Assembly (NCBI RefSeq): GCF_000350225.1
Contig: NW_005179119.1
Span: 45,920-102,617, forward strand
Direction: 5' to 3'
Length of the DNA: 56,698 nucleotides
DNA from: Chondrus crispus
Lineage: Eukaryota > Rhodophyta > Florideophyceae > Gigartinales > Gigartinaceae
The notes beneath the pieces were generated by a model. The model saw only the letters and a list, made by a program, of their open reading frames with translations, made no database searches and was not told the DNA's origin. Shown here piece after piece: positions 9,868-18,895 of the stretch; position 1 is the stretch's first letter; each line of letters begins with the position of its first letter. Made by a program: the position numbers and the translations under genes.

Positions 9868-11445
9868 TGTTGGGACCGATTAAGGGACGAGGGGGCTGGA
9901 AATGGACAAGCGCCTCAAGGACGTCCCTCATTGCGTCTCAATCGAAATGTGCACTTCGGCACGCCACTTCCGGACGCTCTTCCTCCTCGTGGTAATATCC
10001 GCAACAACGCTAACTCCACCACTCGCAGTTGGGGAGCTAGCAACCACCACCGAAACCAAGGAGCCCCTCGCCCTTCGACTCGCTTCGCTCAGGCGGACGA
10101 CGAAGTCCCAAGAGGATTCATGGTGCAACTACAAAACAACGACTTCGACTTCCGAAGCCAAATTGCTGAAGTATCTAGCGCAAAGAGGTCCTGCGCGCAC
10201 ATTGACTCTGGTGCTACGCATCATTTCTTCCATTCTCGAAAATCGTTCATCAACTATTCACGTATTTCACAAGATGTCATGGCTGCATCTGGTGTGTCAA
10301 GACTAGTTGGCCAAGGAGAAGTGTCAATCCCTCTTGGCGGTGGCATGGTAATCGAAGCTTACCATGCCCCTCACTTCTCTTCCAACATTCTCTCAGTCGG
10401 GCTCTTAAGTTCTAACTTCATTGTTGCGTTTACCGACGACATCCGTCCGCACAACGCATGTTTCCTAATGGAGAAAGGAACCTGGAAGATTTTGTGGTAA
10501 ACTCAGAAGAAGAATGGATTGTACACTCTCGACATGAACAATTCAAAATCAAACATGTCTTTGACAACAGTCGCTATGAACGTCAACAAGAATCCTGCCC
10601 TGGAGTGGCATGGGAAGACTGGCCACCTTGGCATTAACCGCTACATCAAGCTTTCTCATGCAGTCGAATCTGTTCCGTTCTTTGAAAAATCCATCCTTCA
10701 GCAACTCGATTGCGTCCCTTGCTTAAAAGGGAAAGCTCATCGTGCTCCTTTGTCTAAAAGTGGATTCATCACAAAACAGCCACTGGAGTTGATTCACATT
10801 GAAATTTCAGGTCCTGTGACTCCAAGTGTCGCTGGGAACTCCTACACACTTGCAATACTGGACGACTACACTGGTAAGTCTGATGTCTTCATGCTCATGA
10901 CAAAGAATGAGACATATATACATCTCGAATGGTACCGCAACCGCTCACAGACTGAGTTTAACTATCAGTTTCGGCTTCAGAACATTAAGCTGGATCGGGC
11001 TGGGGAGAACAAAGGGGAAGACGTCAAGGAGTTCAGTCACCATTACGGCATCAAGCTTGACTACTCTCCTGCCTACGCTTCTGAAAGCAACGGATCTGCA
11101 GAACGACTTATCCAAGAACACTGGGTAAGAGCAAGAGTTCTTCTCTTTGCGAGTGACCTACCGCTCAAGCTATGGGGAGAGGCCATAAATCATAGCAACT
11201 GGCTCCGCAATCGCGCCCCCTCTGAGCGCATCAAAGGTGAAATTCCCATTCTGGCTTGGAACCCTAATACTCGGATCGACTTCACAATGGTTCCGGAATT
11301 TGGGCAGAAAGGACATGCGTTCATCTATAGACCAAAACCACTCGCCAGAAGAAGCTTCTTCCTCGCACCGTGTTTGGACACTTCGTGGGTATGGAAAGTG
11401 AAGTCACTCTATTTCGCATCTTCGTTCCGTCCACGCAGAACATAA
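9868..11445 (+). pseudogene. copia 1 protease and integrase, with an in-frame stop
   Basis: After the gag break, the next frame carries a basic linker and then the aspartic protease motif HIDSGATHHF near 10200. A TAA at 10498-10500 interrupts the frame, and the same frame resumes immediately with the pre-integrase zinc region (WHGKTGHLGINRY, with CVPCLKGKAH downstream). The integrase core follows, with its first acidic residue in LAILDDYTG, the second in IKLDRAGEN and the glutamate region SESNGSAERL. The frame is lost again near 11337-11346, before the conserved end of integrase. Confidence 0.85.
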
Positions 11446-13277
11446 TCATCACGCGTGCACAAGACTTCCATCATGACAACTCGGAGCATCTACCGAGTAT
11501 GTCGACATTTATGGATGGTATCTCCCGTCAAATGGAACTCGATGCCTTCGGACAACCAACATTTCCAGACGAAGAGCCGGCTCCCAGTATTGAAGGCGAA
11601 TACGATGGGGAAGAGCAGTTGATATCTGTACTCACTGCAGCCTTAACACATCACCCTACAGTGTTTGTGTCGAAGAAAACTATTCGCGATCCGCTTCTTC
11701 CGCGTTCTTTCTCACGCGCCTGTGAAGACCCAAACTGGGCTGCCGCCATTGACAGAAAGTTCGATGCTCTTGTCGAACGTCGGACATGGGTGCTTATCCC
11801 TCGGACTGTAGATATGCATCCAGTCCCATTCACTTGGGTATTCAGACTCAAGCCGCTTGACGACGTTGGGAACGTCCTTCACAAAGCTCGGTGCTGTGTA
11901 CGTGGTGATGAGCAGAAGCCATTCACTGACTACGATCCAGACAACACCTACGCTCCAGTGGCCACACACGAAACGCTTCGCATCTTGCTGGCGTTCGCAA
12001 GTAGTCACAACCTGGAGCTTGAAGGTGCAGACATTTCTAATGCCTATCTCTACGGCAAACTTTACATTCCAGTTATTATGAAACAGCCCACGGATTCAAG
12101 TCGGCTTCAAAGGAAGCCTGGTCATGTTGCTAAAGTACATGGTTCCATGTATGGAACCAAGCAAGCCGGAAAGATATGGGTTTCTCTACTGGAGACTTGT
12201 CTGAACTCTTGGAAGTTCAACACCTCGCGATACGACGCTCGACTCTACTTCTTCCGCAAAGGCAACGAGTTTGTCATTGTCGCTATTGTGGTCGATGACA
12301 TAGCATTTGCCTCCAATAGCACGCAATTGATGTCATGGTTCAAGGAAAGATTGTCGCCTCAGTTCAACGTTAAGTTGTTCGGTACACTTTCTTCCTTTAT
12401 TATATGGCAGATCTCCAAAGAACCCGACCACATCAAGGTCCATCAGACGCGCTATGCTGAGTCACTCCTACTGACTCACGGACTTGATCAAGCCAACTCG
12501 GTCTGGACTCCTCTGCCTTTGAATGCGGACCTGCTCCCTGCACATCCAGGTGAACACTTGCTGTCGCAAAACGAGCACTCTCAGTACCGCGCAATCATCG
12601 GTGGTCTCAACTACTTGGCAGTTTGCACCCGCCCAGACCTTTCATTCCCAATATCTGTCTTAGCCCGCCACTTACATGCACCCACCCCCCGACACATGTC
12701 GTACTTGAAACGTGTCTTGAGATATGTGTCTGGTACATTGGACTATGGGCTACATTTCCGACGCAATTGCAACTTCAACCCAGACTCTATTGTTGCTTGC
12801 GTTGATGCCGATTGGGGAGGATGCAAAGACACGAGGAGGTCAACAACTGGATTCATTATCGCCATCAACGAAGCACCAGTTTATTGGAGAAGCAAACGTC
12901 AAACAGTCATCTCCTTGTCCTCCGCTGAAGCCGAGTACATTGCTCTCTCCTCTTGCACTAAGGAATTATCATGGCTTCGAAAGCTGTTCTGGGAATTCGC
13001 TCATGCATTGCAATGGAATGATAAGGAAGCGTTTGTCGCAAGTAATGTCATGATTGACAGTACTGCAGCTCAATCTCTCGCTACGAATTCTCAAGTGTCT
13101 GCAAAGAATAAGCACATCGACTTAAAGATTCACCATGTCCGTGAACTTATTGAGAATTCTGTGGTTCAGCTGACTCATGTGAGCTCTGAGAATCAACCTG
13201 CAGATTTATTGACAAAGATAATGTCACCTCAGACATTAGGTCAAATGGTTGACCTAATTCGTCTTGAGAAGTTTTAA
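11346..13277 (+). pseudogene. copia 1 integrase tail, reverse transcriptase and RNase H
   Basis: This long frame carries the integrase C-terminal block (TVFGHFVGMES), then a copia reverse transcriptase: WVFRLKPLDDVGNV, LEGADISNAYLYG, the MYGTKQAGKIW block and an IVVDDIAFAS active site, where VVDD replaces the common YVDD. RNase H follows with VACVDADWGGC, STTGFIIAI and SSAEAEYIALSS, and the end LTHVSSENQPADLLTK is typical of the family. The coding part stays open for more than 600 codons, so the domain itself may still be functional if supplied with its upstream parts. Confidence 0.9.
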
Positions 13278-13766
13278 GGTACTGAAAGCGCTACTCCAAG
13301 GGACGGTACATACAACCAACTAATCGGTATGTTTCAATATCCACTGCGTTTTACGTCTAACGGTTTCTTTGTTTTGCGTCGTTTTATTTTCTACCAGATG
13401 TGTGTGATACCATCCTGCTCGATTTACCTTCTCCGTTTTTCCTGCAAAGGTTTTGGGAGTTTACTGGTTTTCTTGTCAAAAGAGTAGTTGCTACGTTGTG
13501 TTCACGTCGAGGAAAGAGTTTTCTGTGTAATGTGCCCTGTGTTCTGTGGGAAGTGTGCACAATGCTGTGTCGCTTTTTCAACTGCAGAAGTTGTACTGCG
13601 TGAGTGAGCATACAAAACAAATTGGTCCATGAACAAAGGTGTTGTTAAGTCTTTGATCTATGTTTGACAAAGCCACAGGAAGATGGTGCAAGGGTCCGGA
13701 AGTAGTTTTACATCAAAAAGTTTGTGATGTGGTTCAGTTGAACGAAATATGTCTTCCGAAGGACGG
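13278..13766 (+). other. copia 1 3' non-coding region
   Basis: The region lies between the pol stop and the 3' LTR and has no reading frame of note. The bases directly before the LTR, CGAAGGACGG, are a weak polypurine tract. Confidence 0.6.
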
Positions 13767-14086
13767 TGCCAAGATAGGCATATCATAGGGCCTTTGGCCA
13801 TGAGGTGGCGAAAGCCATTTCGTCCAATAAGAACGCTCCGGACCGCCGCCGTCCATACTTGGACGGCTGGCATTGGGCGACGAATGTAGTCGGACCAAAA
13901 GGGAGAATTTTGTATGCGCACCATCGTAGATTTAACTATTAATTAGTAATCTACACTCGACGGCGGCGCGGTATCGCGCCCACCAGTCTCGGACTGGATG
14001 ACATAAAGTTGTGTGACCGGGGGCAGCTCGCCCCCTCACACCGGAGAAGACACACTCTCGATCACGTTTATTGCTCACCTCGTTCA
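13767..14086 (+). repeat. 3' LTR of copia 1
   Basis: The LTR is 320 bp and, on base-by-base reading, identical to the 5' LTR at 7855-8174. Confidence 0.97.
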
Positions 14087-14091
14087 ACATA
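14087..14091. repeat. Target site duplication ACATA (right), copia 1
   Basis: ACATA follows the 3' LTR and matches 7850-7854. Confidence 0.95.
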
Positions 14092-14258
14092 TACAGACAC
14101 ATACAGGGTACAGTATTGTTGTGCCTTCCCATTGCACAGTACAGTACTGTAGCGGTTTGAGTTGTCGCAAAATGGAGAACCTGGCGACTGCAGGTTTGGT
14201 GCGCTGTAACGAGCGGTGGAAATCAGACGTGTTGCCAGTTTCGGAGTGGCTGTAGACA

Positions 14259-14293
14259 GCCATCTGCAGTAGCAGCTTGCCACTGCAGATGGC
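14259..14293. repeat. Perfect 12-bp hairpin
   Basis: GCCATCTGCAGT (14259-14270) and ACTGCAGATGGC (14282-14293) are exact inverse complements around an 11-base loop. The hairpin sits beside the left arm of the inverted repeat that surrounds the gap. Confidence 0.9.
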
Positions 14294-14322
14294 CGTCAAG
14301 TCGCTGCGGGGCTCCTGCTACA

Positions 14323-14422
14323 NNNNNNNNNNNNNNNNNNNNNNNNNNNNNNNNNNNNNNNNNNNNNNNNNNNNNNNNNNNNNNNNNNNNNNNNNNNNNN
14401 NNNNNNNNNNNNNNNNNNNNNN
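14323..14422. other. Assembly gap (100 N)
   Basis: There are exactly 100 N, the usual placeholder for a scaffold gap of unknown size. The true length and contents are unknown. Confidence 1.
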
Positions 14423-14775
14423 TGCTTGGTTCCATACATGGAACCATGTACTTTAGCAACATGACCAGGCTTCCTTTGAAGCCGACTTGAATCCGTGGGC
14501 TGTTTCATAATAACTGGAATGTAAAGTTTGCCGTAGAGATAGGCATTAGAAATGTCTGCACCTTCAAGCTCCAGGTTGTGACTACTTGCGAACGCCAGCA
14601 AGATGCGAAGCGTTTCGTGTGTGGCCACTGGAGCGTAGGTGTTGTCTGGATCGTAGTCAGTGAATGGCTTCTGCTCATCACCACGTACACAGCACCGAGC
14701 TTTGTGAAGGACGTTCCCAACGTCGTCAAGCGGCTTGAGTCTGAATACCCAAGTGAATGGGACTGGATGCATATC
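14423..14775 (-). mobile_element. Inverted 353-bp fragment of copia reverse transcriptase
   Basis: This stretch is the exact inverse complement of 11811-12163 in copia 1 as far as I can read, covering the reverse transcriptase blocks from MHPVPFTWVF to MYGTK. It abuts the gap on its left, so more copia sequence may lie within the gap. Perfect identity to the neighbour suggests a very recent second copy, a rearrangement, or a scaffolding artefact. Confidence 0.9.
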
Positions 14776-14795
14776 GAGCCCCGCAGCGATTTGAC

Positions 14796-15919
14796 AGGAC
14801 AGAACAAAGAGATAAGAAGGCACCGGCCTGCCACTTACTGCACTGTACCGGTGCAATGTGTCTTTGCAAGGTGGTTTCTGTTACGCGAGCGAACATCTCC
14901 AACGGACAGCACTGGCAGGCATGAAGTTTGCCGTTTGTCTTTTGGGTCCAGAGACAGTGTTAGCACTGACAGTGTTAGCATAGATTTGAATTTCTTGGGA
15001 TCAATCCTAAATGCGTCAGTATATGTAGTGCAGACCATATGAAGAGTGAAGGGTATCTGATCTACAACAACTTTCCAGCTCTTTAGTTTCGGCTCAAGCC
15101 CAGCAGGCGAGAATCGCGAATCGCTCAAACGTTTATGCAAACGCGCAGCGTTTCAATAGAAGAAATAAGAGCCGACGCATCCTGTGCCTTTCCGACGTTT
15201 ATGCAAAACGCTGCGCGTTTGCGCGTTTGCACAAATGCGAAGGCATTTGCCATACAGCAAGGGTATTTTACAGTAGTTTGCAACAAGTCAGAATTTGAGG
15301 TTGGGAGAAATTTGTTTTGGATACTGTACAGTAATTGCTTCCAACAATGTACGGCAGTTGCTGTACATTGCTGGATGCTACCAAAATTAAGCTTCTTTGT
15401 AGAAATTAGCGACCTACGTGTGCACTTCTGTATACTACCGTAAGGTTGATGCACTTGCCTGTTTTTTCTCTGCCTTTATAAGCAAGGCCCTCTCTCGGAT
15501 TGCGAGAGAGGAAGAAGGAGAAACAGACAGAATTGTGTTCGACATCCCGCAGGTGGAGTGGCTCGATCACACGAGCCCCCATCATTGCGAGATATCAACC
15601 CGGTCGAAGGGTTGACGAACATAAAATTCTCTTTATTTTTTCCTACCTCACCTGCGTATTTCTGTGAAATACCACAGGTGGCAACATTTATCGCTGCCCG
15701 CCCAGTCATCCGTTGTCATCATCGATGCTGCCGGCAACAATTCCGGCATTTGTGAACAATCTTGGTTAATCTTCTTGCAGTTCGTACGATAACCTTTTGT
15801 GCTGTTCAGGACGGTGTGTGCAGTATGGTACAGCTTTGCGCCCATGCACGCAGTACCGGTACTGTATTTGAGTACTAGTGTCTATCCGACCGGCGCTTGT
15901 TCCCATATGAGGACGGCGA
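14796..15919. other. Intergenic DNA with small inverted repeats
   Basis: No gene is recognised. Two structures stand out. Inverse complements AAACGCGCAGCGTTT (15139-15153) and AAACGCTGCGCGTTT (15206-15220) are each preceded by GTTTATGCA. A 13-bp arm pair (15340-15352 with 15363-15375) matches at 12 positions. The dispersed ATACTGTACAGTA motif occurs at 15321. Confidence 0.6.
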
Positions 15920-16415
15920 TGTCCTCATACTCGTTCTCGTTTCGAGGAAAGGCCGTTATGACGTTCCTAGAGCGTCCTAACTCCCTTGCCATGCGTGTAA
16001 CAGGCCAGCAGTTTGACTTGTTGGCCAAAATTTGCCCCTTCTCGAAGTCAGACAACCGTGGCTTGCGAGGCATTGTGGCGGACGAGCAGGGTGCTTGACA
16101 TTGGGTTCGCGGATGCCTACAGTGGCAGATACTTAAACTACTATTTGCCAATGTTTGGCGGCACTGGCCCTAGCACTCCCCGCGCTTTCGGGTTTCGGAC
16201 GTAAGTGTAACTAAAGTGTACCTAAAGTTTTTGCCGGGGGCGTGTCGAGAAAAGGGGGATATCTTGGGAAATATTTGTCGTAGTTGCATTCTGTTTTCGG
16301 ATTCTCGCTCCGCGCCGCACGGACCAACTACCCAGCAAGGCATTTAATGTTTACTTAAAAATTGCGCCGATGGGACCCAATAAGCCCCAATGTCCTATAG
16401 TTTTTGCCACCACTG
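15920..16415 (-). mobile_element. Tc1/mariner remnant: terminal repeat and transposase N-terminus
   Basis: On the minus strand the piece starts at a TA dinucleotide (16416-16417) with CAGTGGTGGCAAAAACT, a Tc1-type terminal repeat. About 340 bp later an ATG at 16073 opens a frame, MPRKPRLSDFEKGQILAN, followed by a second helix-turn-helix segment, ARELGRSRNVI. This is the N-terminal DNA-binding part of Tc1-like transposase. The frame loses homology near 15920, and no DDE catalytic domain is present, so the remnant is 3'-truncated. Confidence 0.75.
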
Positions 16416-16433
16416 TATTGCAGAGTGTACAAC

Positions 16434-16571
16434 GAGGTATACCGAATCCAGGCCATCGTTCAGGAGCCTAGCAACACAATGGTTACAAGCACCCTTCAGC
16501 GACGACGTCTGAAGGACAGCTCACGCTACAGGCATAACGTTGCACCCAAACTTCTGATCCAACCTCCTTGA
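16434..16571 (+). pseudogene. Tc1-like transposase fragment, second copy
   Basis: About 45 codons read in the plus direction give YRIQAIVQEPSNTMVTSTLQ and then RRRLKDSSRYRH, ending at TGA. This resembles the second helix-turn-helix of Tc1 transposases (the ...STRTVRRRLKEAGL type). It lies head to head with the minus-strand remnant that ends at 16415. One element may therefore have inserted at a TA inside the other. Confidence 0.5.
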
Positions 16572-16647
16572 GTCTTGAAATATGAGTGGCACTACAGTAT
16601 CAAAGTTGATCGATGCTTCTTATATTGCTGTCAAACTCTGCGTCCTC

Positions 16648-16689
16648 AACGATGCAGAGTCCTTTGGCAACGATGCAGAGTCCTTTGGC
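16648..16689. repeat. 21-bp tandem duplication
   Basis: CAACGATGCAGAGTCCTTTGG occurs twice in a row, followed by a partial third copy, CAACGATGCA. I assign no function. Confidence 0.85.
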
Positions 16690-16861
16690 AACGATGCATG
16701 AAGCGTGTAGGTACAGCATACTACATAGCTAGGGACCTGTGGAAGATCGCTTTTTTCCAAATACTGTACAGTAGTCGAAAAAACGCTTTGGCGCGTAGCA
16801 GATCACTTTCACGCCTTTGCTTGTTCTCATCATTTGACTCGACCGCACTCAATTCTTAGCT

Positions 16862-17086
16862 CATGTTGACATAAAGTGACATCGCACATTTCCCTAGCTC
16901 CCCTTCTTCTTTTTTTGTGGCACCCCCATGCTCGGTACATTCTTCGGTGCCCCATTCGTGTATGTCATCCTCACTTCCCTGCAACAGTCTCACATCGTGG
17001 ACAGTTCACCACTCGTCCTCTTCTTTCACTCTTTCCATCTCCCTGGCATCAACCCTCCCTGAAAGAAGCTCAACCTCCCTGCCATC
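16862..17086 (+). promoter_or_regulatory. Pyrimidine-rich leader before the 602-aa gene
   Basis: The 200 bases before the ATG are dominated by C and T on the plus strand, including CCCCTTCTTCTTTTTTT. A similar C/T-rich leader precedes the genes at 43252 and 22043. It may be promoter or 5' untranslated sequence; no TATA box was identified. Confidence 0.4.
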
Positions 17087-18895
17087 ATGGCAGATGGAAA
17101 CCAGTCCCGTTCTTCCCAGTCCTCCTTGCCACAACATCCGCTCCACCAAACAAATCTGCAACCTTCCATGGACCCCCTCACATCTGGCGATCGTTTACCC
17201 TTCCAGGCTTGTCAACAAGCCATCACATCTCATGAGACCCTCACCATACCACTACCACCAGGAACCTCTTCTCGCTTTGACTCGCAACAGAATTCTCCGG
17301 TCCCTGAATGGAAGGGCTCTGCAAAGCTCACCTTATTTACGGCCCGTAGTGCCTTAACCTTGTTCAGCATCGCGTCCGCTATTCTACTCACCGTATATTC
17401 CTCTTCTGGAATTGTCAAGTTCGAAGGTGAATTCATCAAGTGGAAGCTTCTTCTCTTTACACTGCAATTAGAAGCCGCCCTCTTCGTCTTCGTGCACGAC
17501 ATCTTAGCAGTAGCTATTGATTACTTACTTGTTTTCAAGGGCATGACTCGGTCACAGCTCGGTCATGCTATCGGTACCACTACCAGTGTCAGCACTGTCC
17601 AGGGCACGTTGTACAAAGTTCTTGTGTATTCAGTGATGGCTCTTGGAGCTATTATTGCACCTGTCTTGCTCTCTGTCGTCCTTGAAAGGGAGGAGAATCC
17701 TCGTGTGCGCGTCGCCGACCTCCAGGTTGGGACAAATTGCATCGGTGGTCGCATTGGTGACAATTACGGCGCTACTGGGCAAAGCTACATTTTCAATATG
17801 AGCGACGAAAAATTCCGCATCATTCCAGGAGGAGAACACTACGCAACATACGAGATTGCCGGAACAGCAAGACAAGTTTTTGTGCCAAAAACGCCTCAGA
17901 TTGGACCTTATTCGACGGATTGCAACAGTGATGAAAACGCAGACATAGTCGCAGCCCGCGTATCTGAAGTGGAAGGGCTGCTATACAAGTGCGAGCCAAC
18001 CGTTGAAGAGCGATCGGTAGATATATCCACCCTTGAACATGTGGGCGCCGGAACCGCAAACGAGAATTGCCGAATACTGGAAGATAATCACACAGCAACT
18101 GAAAAGGGTAAAGCGATGTTCAAAGTTTCCCTCGCTATCAAGAAAGACGAAGGGTCAACTGCCATCTTAACGATTCCATGTAAGGTCAGCGCTGCTAAAG
18201 CTACCATAGATGTTCAGATGAACGATGATGGAGTTATGGGATTGTCTATGGTTGATGGCACAATTGCCGAGGATTCTCAATCGCTTCCTCCGCGCGTTGT
18301 TGGAGACGACAAGAATTTGCTTGATCGTGCATTGGAAAATGCGATCGGGCGGAGGGGCATCGCTATTGTTTCCAAATGGGTGACCTCTAACATTCAAGAA
18401 TGGGATGGGCTAATTCGGGGAGTCGTGGGTGCATATGGAATTCGAGCTGCACTTCAAAAAACATTTGCCGATCGCGACGATAAGAAGTTGGCGACAAACG
18501 TTTATAAAAAGCAAGACTCAGTGGAGGACCTGCAGAATCTTCGAACGATTATAATCTGGATCCCAGTCTGCATGGCAGTTATCTCTCGATTGCTTTGTTG
18601 GGCTTTCCCGACTGTATTCAACGGCGGGTTGCAGCAAGTGCTGACTTGGATGGGACAGGATCAAGGAGGGGCGGGCGGAAAGGGCTATAGGGAGTTGGGG
18701 AAAGAGCAAACTGACGAAAAAAAATTGTACCTGAACGCCGAAATTGTAAAGGGCGGAACGAGCGCCGTCGGCCTTGGCACATCGAAAGACAATCAAATTG
18801 TGATGGGATCCTACAAATGCCTGCGGCGTCTCACCAATCGAGGACGTTTGACTGGTTTCAGAAGCGTAGGGTCGGGTCAGGAGCAGTCCTTGTAG
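17087..18895 (+). CDS. Unrecognised polytopic membrane protein (602 aa)
   Basis: A single-exon frame starts at ATG in the context CATCATGGC. The N-terminal 75 residues are polar, Ser/Gln/Pro-rich and probably cytosolic. Three hydrophobic segments follow (about 86-105, 120-150 and 176-199), then a polar domain of roughly 285 residues with scattered cysteines (in GTNCIGG, STDCNSD, LYKCEPT, NENCRIL and IPCKVSA), consistent with a disulfide-bonded extracytosolic domain. A fourth hydrophobic segment is at about 487-510 (IIIWIPVCMAVISRLLCWAF), and a polar tail ends the protein. I recognise no family. The layout of three helices, a large loop and a closing helix could suit a receptor, channel-like or surface protein, but function is unknown. 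It is not part of any transposon that I can see. Confidence 0.8.
   Translation: MADGNQSRSSQSSLPQHPLHQTNLQPSMDPLTSGDRLPFQACQQAITSHETLTIPLPPGTSSRFDSQQNSPVPEWKGSAKLTLFTARSALTLFSIASAILLTVYSSSGIVKFEGEFIKWKLLLFTLQLEAALFVFVHDILAVAIDYLLVFKGMTRSQLGHAIGTTTSVSTVQGTLYKVLVYSVMALGAIIAPVLLSVVLEREENPRVRVADLQVGTNCIGGRIGDNYGATGQSYIFNMSDEKFRIIPGGEHYATYEIAGTARQVFVPKTPQIGPYSTDCNSDENADIVAARVSEVEGLLYKCEPTVEERSVDISTLEHVGAGTANENCRILEDNHTATEKGKAMFKVSLAIKKDEGSTAILTIPCKVSAAKATIDVQMNDDGVMGLSMVDGTIAEDSQSLPPRVVGDDKNLLDRALENAIGRRGIAIVSKWVTSNIQEWDGLIRGVVGAYGIRAALQKTFADRDDKKLATNVYKKQDSVEDLQNLRTIIIWIPVCMAVISRLLCWAFPTVFNGGLQQVLTWMGQDQGGAGGKGYRELGKEQTDEKKLYLNAEIVKGGTSAVGLGTSKDNQIVMGSYKCLRRLTNRGRLTGFRSVGSGQEQSL

Larger units (their letters stand above)
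7855..14086 (+). mobile_element. Complete Ty1/copia LTR retrotransposon (copia 1)
   Basis: The 6232-bp element is bounded by two 320-bp LTRs of the form TG...CA and by a 5-bp duplication, ACATA. Order inside: 5' LTR, primer site, an 885-bp leader, gag, protease, integrase, reverse transcriptase, RNase H, a 490-bp 3' non-coding part, 3' LTR. Integrase before reverse transcriptase places it in Ty1/copia (Pseudoviridae). Reading both LTRs base by base I found no difference, so insertion was recent. Even so, the coding region carries two single-base frame changes and one in-frame stop, so this copy probably cannot move by itself. Confidence 0.97.
14295..14795. repeat. Inverted repeat arms around the gap and copia fragment
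   Basis: Arms at 14295-14314 (GTCAAGTCGCTGCGGGGCTC) and 14776-14795 are inverse complements at 19 of 20 positions. The right arm touches the end of the inverted copia fragment exactly. They could be terminal repeats of a small transposon into which copia sequence was placed, or the trace of a misjoined scaffold. Confidence 0.8.

Noticed and set aside
14578..15042. Plus-strand 154-codon frame across the inverted copia fragment
   Set aside because: It is antisense to reverse transcriptase sequence and continues into unrelated DNA.
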